A DNA stretch of 20,186 bases from a virus: positions 1 to 20,186 of IMG/VR virus record IMGVR_UViG_3300046010_004868; one strand, written 5' to 3'. The number at the start of each line of letters is the position of its first letter. The first letter of the stretch is position 1. Below the pieces are notes generated by a model, which saw only the letters and a program-made list of their open reading frames with translations, did not search any database and was not told where the DNA came from. Both the position numbers and the translations under genes were made by a program. Shown piece by piece: positions 16,080-20,186 of the stretch.

Positions 16080-16234
16080 CTCTGATGCTTCACTACGTTA
16101 AAAATAGGGCGTTGTTCTTTGCACTTGTCACATTCACGATACCCACGACTTTGATACACTCTCCAATGGTCATGCTTACAGTGTACTGCGCTAGTCACAG
16201 GAGTTACTGCTTCTACCTTTTTAACTTTGTCCAT
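16076..16234 (-). CDS. Small Cys/His-rich zinc-binding protein
   Basis: The 52-residue product starts at the ATG at 16234 (GAGGA 4 nt upstream) and contains HCKHDHWRVYQ and YRECDKCKEQR, so C-x-H and C-x2-C pairs can bind one zinc. The longer in-frame start at 16288 lies inside small membrane-protein genes and lacks a ribosome binding site. Related short fingers are common in phage early regions. It overlaps the gene ending at 16213 by 22 nt and the next gene by 4 nt. Confidence 0.65.
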   Translation of the reverse strand: MDKVKKVEAVTPVTSAVHCKHDHWRVYQSRGYRECDKCKEQRPIFNVVKHQR

Positions 16235-16302
16235 ATAATCCTCATCGATAAGCCAAGTAATCCTACATAAGCAACAAGTGCCACCCAATCATCTAAGGTC
16301 AT
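16213..16302 (-). CDS. Tiny membrane protein (29 residues)
   Basis: The ATG at 16302 is preceded by AAAGGGG with 6 nt spacing; an alternative in-frame ATG at 16308 is too close to that site. The product MTLDDWVALVAYVGLLGLSM continues RIIWTKLKR: one hydrophobic helix with a basic end, as in phage single-pass peptides. It overlaps the genes on both sides (ends 16289 and start 16234). Confidence 0.5.
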   Translation of the reverse strand: MTLDDWVALVAYVGLLGLSMRIIWTKLKR

Positions 16303-16381
16303 CGTCATCCCCTTTAGTGTACTCAATCATAAAACAGACCATAGTAATTCCAATTACAGTCCAATACGTTATCTCAGCCAT
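16289..16381 (-). CDS. Tiny membrane protein (30 residues)
   Basis: ATG 16381 overlaps the previous stop as ATGGCTGA and has AGAGGTG upstream. The product begins MAEITYWTVIGITMVCFMIE and ends YTKGDDDDLR: a single hydrophobic helix with an acidic tail. Function unknown. The spacing and ribosome binding site support it more than its sequence does. Confidence 0.5.
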   Translation of the reverse strand: MAEITYWTVIGITMVCFMIEYTKGDDDDLR

Positions 16382-16523
16382 CTAACACCTCTTGTTCTTC
16401 CATCGCTCTGAGCATCAGCTTGAGTTGCTGTATCTCTGCGAGGATTTTAAGTTTAACTTTCTTTAATTCTTTCTTGTTCTTCTGCGCCATCTCAAGGCGT
16501 TTATACACTTCAGTCTTTGTCAT
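16374..16523 (-). CDS. Small charged coiled-coil protein (49 residues)
   Basis: ATG 16523, with GGGAG 6 nt upstream, overlaps the end of the previous gene by 14 nt. The 49 residues form one Lys/Glu/Leu-rich helix (KKELKKVKLKILAEIQQLKL) likely to be a coiled coil. No family is recognised. Confidence 0.6.
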   Translation of the reverse strand: MTKTEVYKRLEMAQKNKKELKKVKLKILAEIQQLKLMLRAMEEQEVLDG

Positions 16524-16713
16524 CTTCGTCTCCCATATGTTCTATATGTGTGATTGCCATATCTAAACTCTCTATGGCACATTTATTACACCATTTAATA
16601 AAATCCCAATCGGATTCTTCATCTTCTAGTGGCGTAGGTATTGAAGTACCCATAACAATAAGTTGATGTATGATGTGCCTACACTGCTCTATTATGTTTT
16701 GTTCGGTATCCAT
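16510..16713 (-). CDS. Small acidic protein of unknown function (67 residues)
   Basis: The product is helical and acidic (EQNIIEQCRHIIHQLIVM, then PLEDEESDWDFIKWCNKCAIESLDMAI and a terminal GDEDDKD). The KWCNKC pair could bind metal with Cys11, but this is weak. ATG 16713 has GGAGAG upstream and lies 9 nt after the polymerase stop, so it is probably co-transcribed with the polymerase. Confidence 0.65.
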   Translation of the reverse strand: MDTEQNIIEQCRHIIHQLIVMGTSIPTPLEDEESDWDFIKWCNKCAIESLDMAITHIEHMGDEDDKD

Positions 16714-16722
16714 CTTTCTCTC

Positions 16723-19386
16723 CTAACAATCAGCTATACTTCTACCCCAGCCGCCCTCAGCCGCTAGTGGTATACCTTGCATCCACTCTGGTGGTCTGCA
16801 CATCTCTTCAATTAAAAAGTCTAAGGCTTCCTGCGCCTCATCCTCTGGCACAACTATATACAGCGCGTCATGAATAGACAGCGCGATTTGATACCTCTTA
16901 GCTATGCGAACCATAGCCTCTGACATGATGCATCGTGCCGTACCTTGCACCAGATTGTTTGTTAACTTACCGCCGTAAAGTCTATCATATCCATTGCGCA
17001 GTTTATACTTGTAACCCTTCTCGCCAGACGATTCGTCTATCACATTCTCAAGCTGTGGGTACTGCATATATAGACCAGACGGGAACTTCACACCACGCTT
17101 ACCATCTACTATATACAAACCATTGCGACCAAATGTAAACGTACCATCGTCAGCGATTGCCTTAATAGCACTACTACACGTCTTCCAAAACGCTGTCACC
17201 CCTGTGTATGTATTGCGGTAGAGGTCTACGATGCGCTTCGCCTCTGCCTCACCTAAGTCAGTACCTGACTGTGATTTTATAGAGTTTTGGAGTTTAGAAT
17301 GTCCTACACCAAAGATAAGCCCGAGCTGGCAGTTATGGACAATTATAGGACCTCTATTTGTAAGTACTGTAAATCTATTTCTCGTACCTACTGAGTTCAA
17401 GTCGTAGACGGGTAACCTCATCTTCGAGGTCATTGACCCTTCGTTTGTTTCTGTTATTGTCGCTCCTTGAGACGAACCTAATATTCCCCGGCTCGTACCC
17501 TCTATTGTTGTCTCTCCTGTCCATATCGTACTCTGGGATGTCCCATCCTTCCAAGGTCTGTACATACTTAAGGAATTCCCCTTTGTCATTACGCCACTCA
17601 TCACATACAGTAATTCCTCTTGCCCCATACGATTTGTACGACCCATTAGAGGGTGTATGACATCTAGTAATTGCTGCACATAGCCTATTAAGTAGCCTAG
17701 CCCTATGGTCATCGTCTGGCATACTACTAATGTAGTTCCAATATCTTTTTGTAGCCCCTGCTTTACGAGCGCACTTAAAGCATCTAGTAGTCTTAAACTC
17801 TTTGAAGTTATGCTGGTCCAACGTGTATTCAGGAAACCCACAATCACATTTAACAATGAGGGCTTTGAGTCCCCCTTTTGCCCCCAACACGTACCCTGTA
17901 ACGGTAATTTTTCCGACCCTGCATCCAATACTTGGGATAGGTCGCACTCTGTTGAACCCACCTGATCTGCTCGTACCCACTTCTGTCCTGACCACACTAG
18001 GTGATCTGGAGTTAACCAAATCCCGCAAATCTCTAGCGTTTCTTTCAAACCGTTCGTAACTAATCCTAGGTGGCATACCCATTCCTCCCCATCCCATACC
18101 CTATCATTTATGGAAACTTTTTCTATAGGTTTCCACCCCGATTCACATAGTACAGGAGTTCCCTTGGCAAGACAAGTTTTACCGATAAACCGCTGTGCCT
18201 TAGTTACCTCCTCGTATGGCACGTTAAACGCAAGGGATGCAAACTCCTTATACAAATCCCGACCATCACCTAGTGACTTGAGAGCCTCCATCTCATCACA
18301 TACCCAAAGACCCACACGCAGTTCAATGTTAGATAAGTCAGCCCCTACTACGACCATACCATCAGGTGCAATAATAGACTTCTTAAGTGTGCTATCTCTT
18401 GGTAAGTTCTGGAAATTTACCTTCTGCCCACCACCTGCTGACCACCTGCCTGTTGCCGCACCATAATAGTTTAGCGGTATGGGTAAGTAATTAGTTCGTT
18501 TAGCGATTCCAATAAAGCGTTCAGTCCGTGTTTCTTCGATTGTACTCTTAACACCAAGTCGCGTTGCGACCAGTACCTGCACATCTGGGTTCTCATGTTC
18601 GAGTAAGTCTTTGAGTCCGTCATCAGTCTTTGCGAAGGCATACGTTAGTTTTCCTGTAGTAGGTGATACTTTCATTGGTACATCAACCCCGTAGCTCTCA
18701 AGCAGTGCCGCGAACTTAGGGTTACTCATCAACTCTTTCTTATCGGCAACCACTCGACTCAGTAAGTCTTCCTTCTTTGTGCGTACTTCATGCAGGTAGG
18801 ACTCCAGCATAGGCAGGTCGATAGTTAGCGTAGGGTTTGTTGCCATCTTAATAGTAATATCAATTAGCGATAGCTCCTGTGTGTTGAAGTGCGGCATCAG
18901 TGCATGGAATAGCTTATACGTAACCTCCACATCGTTCACACAGTATTCACCATACCTTGCAAGCTCTTCCTCAGTAAAGTCTTTGAGGTGTTTACCCAAT
19001 GCGTTTACTACCTCCGTACCCTTCGCCCCTAGTTCATAATACTCTACTAGTTTAGCTAGGCTACCGCCTACTGATATGCCATGTATTGCACGAGCCATAG
19101 ACAGGGTGTCTATATACCTCTTAGCCGTGATACCAAAATACTCTGATAGAATCGTTGCATCAAAGAATGTGTTATGGCACAGCAGGATTTGATTAGGTAT
19201 ATCGTATAAGTCTAGGTACGCCTTAAGCTCCTCCTTAGTTCCTGTGTAAAAGATAGTAGGTTTATCGTCTACCTTGATGCCTACACCAATCACCTCAAAC
19301 TCATCACCGTTTACATACTCTTCAGTGGTTAGCTTAGATAAGCTGTAGGTCTTGCTGTAATACGTTTCCATATCTAGCGTAATCAT
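16723..19386 (-). CDS. polA: Family A DNA polymerase with proofreading domain, interrupted by an in-frame intein
   Basis: The 887-residue precursor contains a 281-residue intein (405-685); the spliced enzyme would have 606 residues. The N-terminus is a 3'-5' exonuclease: DME (D5, E7), HNTFFDATIL (D76) and YCVND (Y148, D152). Polymerase motif A is ADLSNIELR (D350), and motif C is SIHDALYIVV (H839, D840). Motif B, the O-helix, is split: R399 and K403 lie before the intein, then CQLGLIFG (686-693). After splicing it reads R-x3-K-x3-L-x3-F, so the equivalents of E. coli F762 and Y766 are Leu688 and Phe692. There is no 5'-3' exonuclease domain. It is the replicative polymerase by context (primase-helicase, helicase, SSB candidate). 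Start: ATG 19386, overlapping the previous stop (ATGA). Activity should depend on splicing, because the intein breaks the nucleotide-binding helix. Confidence 0.95.
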   Translation of the reverse strand: MITLDMETYYSKTYSLSKLTTEEYVNGDEFEVIGVGIKVDDKPTIFYTGTKEELKAYLDLYDIPNQILLCHNTFFDATILSEYFGITAKRYIDTLSMARAIHGISVGGSLAKLVEYYELGAKGTEVVNALGKHLKDFTEEELARYGEYCVNDVEVTYKLFHALMPHFNTQELSLIDITIKMATNPTLTIDLPMLESYLHEVRTKKEDLLSRVVADKKELMSNPKFAALLESYGVDVPMKVSPTTGKLTYAFAKTDDGLKDLLEHENPDVQVLVATRLGVKSTIEETRTERFIGIAKRTNYLPIPLNYYGAATGRWSAGGGQKVNFQNLPRDSTLKKSIIAPDGMVVVGADLSNIELRVGLWVCDEMEALKSLGDGRDLYKEFASLAFNVPYEEVTKAQRFIGKTCLAKGTPVLCESGWKPIEKVSINDRVWDGEEWVCHLGLVTNGLKETLEICGIWLTPDHLVWSGQKWVRADQVGSTECDLSQVLDAGSEKLPLQGTCWGQKGDSKPSLLNVIVGFLNTRWTSITSKSLRLLDALSALVKQGLQKDIGTTLVVCQTMTIGLGYLIGYVQQLLDVIHPLMGRTNRMGQEELLYVMSGVMTKGNSLSMYRPWKDGTSQSTIWTGETTIEGTSRGILGSSQGATITETNEGSMTSKMRLPVYDLNSVGTRNRFTVLTNRGPIIVHNCQLGLIFGVGHSKLQNSIKSQSGTDLGEAEAKRIVDLYRNTYTGVTAFWKTCSSAIKAIADDGTFTFGRNGLYIVDGKRGVKFPSGLYMQYPQLENVIDESSGEKGYKYKLRNGYDRLYGGKLTNNLVQGTARCIMSEAMVRIAKRYQIALSIHDALYIVVPEDEAQEALDFLIEEMCRPPEWMQGIPLAAEGGWGRSIADC
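17375..18076 (-). CDS. HNH homing endonuclease encoded out of frame inside the intein
   Basis: This 233-residue protein is read in the -1 frame relative to the polymerase, and its gene overlaps intein codons 437-671. I chose the ATG at 18076 because GGGGAGGA lies 6 nt upstream; in-frame ATGs at 18097 and 18082 are worse placed. After about 50 residues of unclear sequence there is a GCRVGKITVTGY strand and a zinc ribbon (C77, C79, C99, C102). Then come YKSYGARGITVCDEW (147-161) and the HNH core DMDRRDNNRGYEPGNIRF (184-201), then SDNNRNKR and a terminal coiled coil. These are hallmarks of phage HNH homing endonucleases. It probably cuts intein-free polymerase genes to spread the intein (inference). 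The N-terminal 50 residues share DNA with intein block B and may not be free to evolve. Confidence 0.88.
   Translation of the reverse strand: MPPRISYERFERNARDLRDLVNSRSPSVVRTEVGTSRSGGFNRVRPIPSIGCRVGKITVTGYVLGAKGGLKALIVKCDCGFPEYTLDQHNFKEFKTTRCFKCARKAGATKRYWNYISSMPDDDHRARLLNRLCAAITRCHTPSNGSYKSYGARGITVCDEWRNDKGEFLKYVQTLEGWDIPEYDMDRRDNNRGYEPGNIRFVSRSDNNRNKRRVNDLEDEVTRLRLELSRYEK
18083..18090 (-). promoter_or_regulatory. Shine-Dalgarno sequence for the nested HNH gene, inside intein block A coding sequence
   Basis: GGGGAGGA sits 6 nt before the ATG at 18076. In the intein frame the same bases encode part of DGEE. It is as strong as the sites before thyX and the HNH gene at 12097, and shows that the nested frame has its own initiation signal. 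Confidence 0.8.
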
Positions 19387-19586
19387 TTCGTCACCATGTT
19401 ACCTTGCACATCGCGGGTTAACTCATATACCCCATACATCTTACCGTCTCGTAGCATGAACTCACCGATGTTTGTCTTAATGATTTCATGGTAGTGTCTG
19501 TGCAATGCGCAGACTGTGAGTGTACCTGCTAGTATACCTGCTAAAAAGATTGCCACTGCAACCCAAATAAAGTTTTCATCTTTCAT
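19383..19586 (-). CDS. Small single-pass membrane protein
   Basis: The 67-residue product has an N-terminal MKDENF, one clear transmembrane helix (IWVAVAIFLAGILAGTLTVCA, about residues 7-27) and a soluble tail ending DVQGNMVTK. An in-frame GTG at 19598 would add four residues. The ribosome binding site is weak. Its stop overlaps the polymerase ATG (ATGA). Function unknown; such proteins sit beside phage replication genes, sometimes as membrane anchors or spanin-like factors, but nothing here is specific. Confidence 0.65.
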   Translation of the reverse strand: MKDENFIWVAVAIFLAGILAGTLTVCALHRHYHEIIKTNIGEFMLRDGKMYGVYELTRDVQGNMVTK

Positions 19587-19591
19587 ATCAA

Positions 19592-19804
19592 TCACCACAA
19601 TTTTTTAGGACGTCCACGAGGGGACAAATAAGTATTTACCAGCGATAACGCTTTTTCTAAATCGTCTAGTGCCCATAGCCATGACATCTTCCCATAGGTA
19701 TCTACTCCAACAGGAGAAGCATTGAGAGCGATTAACTTCCTTCTGAGCGTAGCTTGCGACATCCCTGTCTTCTTCGTAAACTGTTTAACCGTCATGGTTT
19801 TCAT
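19592..19804 (-). CDS. Small HTH DNA-binding protein with an AT-hook-like C-terminus
   Basis: The 70-residue product starts MKTMTVKQFTKKTGMSQATLRRK, a MerR/excisionase-like helix-turn-helix (residues 4-26), followed by a wing (VDTYGKMSWLWALDDLEKAL). It ends SPRGRPKKLW, whose RGRPKK core is an AT-hook. A short regulator or DNA-architecture protein is likely. ATG 19804 has GGGAG upstream and overlaps the previous stop (ATGA). Confidence 0.7.
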   Translation of the reverse strand: MKTMTVKQFTKKTGMSQATLRRKLIALNASPVGVDTYGKMSWLWALDDLEKALSLVNTYLSPRGRPKKLW

Positions 19805-20049
19805 TGCACCACTCCCGTAGCTGAGTCGTTACATACTGCTGTGATAATACGAGTAGGTCTTTTACTCATCTGATAAGCCCCTATTGCAAGATTCCATTCC
19901 TCCTTAGCATTGTTGCAAGCCGTCATGCTGTCATAGGGGATTACACTGGTAGTGTAGGCTATGGTTTCATGGCTCGTTGTGCGTCCTTTCTTGTCGATGT
20001 TGGTATCGACAGTTAAAAAACTTAATGTAAGTACAAGTGTTGCGCTCAT
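19801..20049 (-). CDS. Small probable exported protein with a cysteine pair
   Basis: The 82-residue product starts with a hydrophobic MSATLVLTLSFLTVD that can serve as signal peptide. A mature part follows, with DSMTACNNAKEEW and ITAVCND (two Cys, likely a disulfide). ATG 20049 has TAGGAGAG upstream. The organisation resembles the 66-residue protein at 14489-14689. Function unknown. Confidence 0.65.
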   Translation of the reverse strand: MSATLVLTLSFLTVDTNIDKKGRTTSHETIAYTTSVIPYDSMTACNNAKEEWNLAIGAYQMSKRPTRIITAVCNDSATGVVQ

Positions 20050-20059
20050 GTGTTCTCTC

Positions 20060-20179
20060 CTATGCTTTAAAGACAGCTTGTTTTAGTTCGGGGTGTTTGT
20101 TCTTCATCTCTTCCATGTACTCTCTAATCAGAGGGACGACTTCAGACAATAGTTTTTCTTGATGGTCATCCTCAATCAT
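20060..20179 (-). CDS. Short helical protein, probably cut by the right edge
   Basis: The frame encodes 39 residues from the ATG at 20179 (MIEDDHQEKLLSEVVPLIRE, then YMEEMKNKHPELKQAVFKA). It is also open through the right edge (ATT CTA upstream), so the true start may lie outside. It is charged and helical. Its TAG lies 10 nt before the next gene's ATG. No family is recognised. Confidence 0.55.
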   Translation of the reverse strand: MIEDDHQEKLLSEVVPLIREYMEEMKNKHPELKQAVFKA

Positions 20180-20186
20180 TAGAATC

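Larger units (their letters stand above)
17332..18174 (-). mobile_element. Intein in the polymerase O-helix with complete splicing blocks
   Basis: The 281-codon insert begins with Cys405 (CLAKGTPVLCESGW, block A) and has block B with TPDH (T459 to H462). Block F is VYDLNSVGTRNRFTVLTN (660-677), and block G is GPIIVHN, with penultimate His684 and terminal Asn685, followed by extein Cys686. These are the residues for a Cys1/Asn/Cys+1 splicing pathway. The roughly 180 residues between blocks B and F show no LAGLIDADG, HNH or other endonuclease motif in this frame; they are a low-information, Ser/Thr/Gly/Met-rich stretch. A recognisable HNH homing endonuclease is encoded in another frame of the same DNA. 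The insertion point, inside the most conserved active-site helix, is typical of inteins. Confidence 0.93.

Noticed and set aside
18147-18175. Possible promoter for the nested HNH gene (TTGTCT, 17 nt, TACTAT on the - strand)
   Set aside because: Only four of six matches at each box, so chance is likely. It also lies over block A coding sequence.
17433-18466. + strand ORFs of 75-118 codons across the intein and polymerase
   Set aside because: They are antisense shadows of the polymerase and HNH frames, with no family resemblance and no good ribosome binding sites.

Overview
This window is part of a double-stranded DNA tailed bacteriophage genome. Large virion-protein genes lie on the + strand at the left. 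A dense block of replication and nucleotide-metabolism genes fills the - strand, with 4 to 14 nt gene overlaps almost throughout. No tRNA, rRNA, CRISPR array, insertion sequence or integrase was seen. The host cannot be named from the sequence. The AT-leaning composition, the podovirus-like giant virion protein and the family A polymerase fit a phage of a Gram-negative, perhaps aquatic, bacterium; that is inference.

Layout. Positions 3-299 hold the end of a gene cut by the left edge, followed at 304-5577 by a 1757-residue polyvalent virion protein (probable internal or ejected protein). A terminator at 5584-5605 separates this arm from the convergent - strand block. Read in its direction of transcription (right to left), that block holds: a cut 39-residue ORF, a small secreted-type protein, an HTH protein with an AT-hook-like tail, a membrane protein, and a family A DNA polymerase interrupted by an intein. 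Then come a run of very small genes (16713-15939), a stand-alone C-terminal piece of a class II ribonucleotide reductase (TSCPD plus cysteine tail), dUTPase, ThyX and a DUF3310 protein. After these lie small zinc-finger proteins, a RecB/Cas4-like nuclease with probable Fe-S cysteines, a small HNH protein and an SNF2-type helicase. A near-consensus sigma70 promoter with a direct repeat in its spacer then starts an operon of a coiled-coil protein, an HTH protein and a probable ssDNA-binding protein. That operon ends in a terminator, and a PrimPol-helicase gene closes the block.

The genes form a self-contained replication set (primase-helicase, ssDNA-binding candidate, polymerase with proofreading domain, helicase, nuclease) with dTMP and dNTP supply (ThyX, dUTPase, NrdJb-like protein).

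The most unusual object is the polymerase intein at 17332-18174. It sits inside the dNTP-binding O-helix and keeps all splicing blocks, but its central region has no in-frame homing endonuclease. A complete HNH homing endonuclease (17375-18076) is instead encoded in another reading frame of the same strand, almost wholly inside the intein. It has its own strong Shine-Dalgarno sequence, and its ends run into the splicing blocks. The intein and its probable mobility enzyme are thus two different proteins read from the same DNA.
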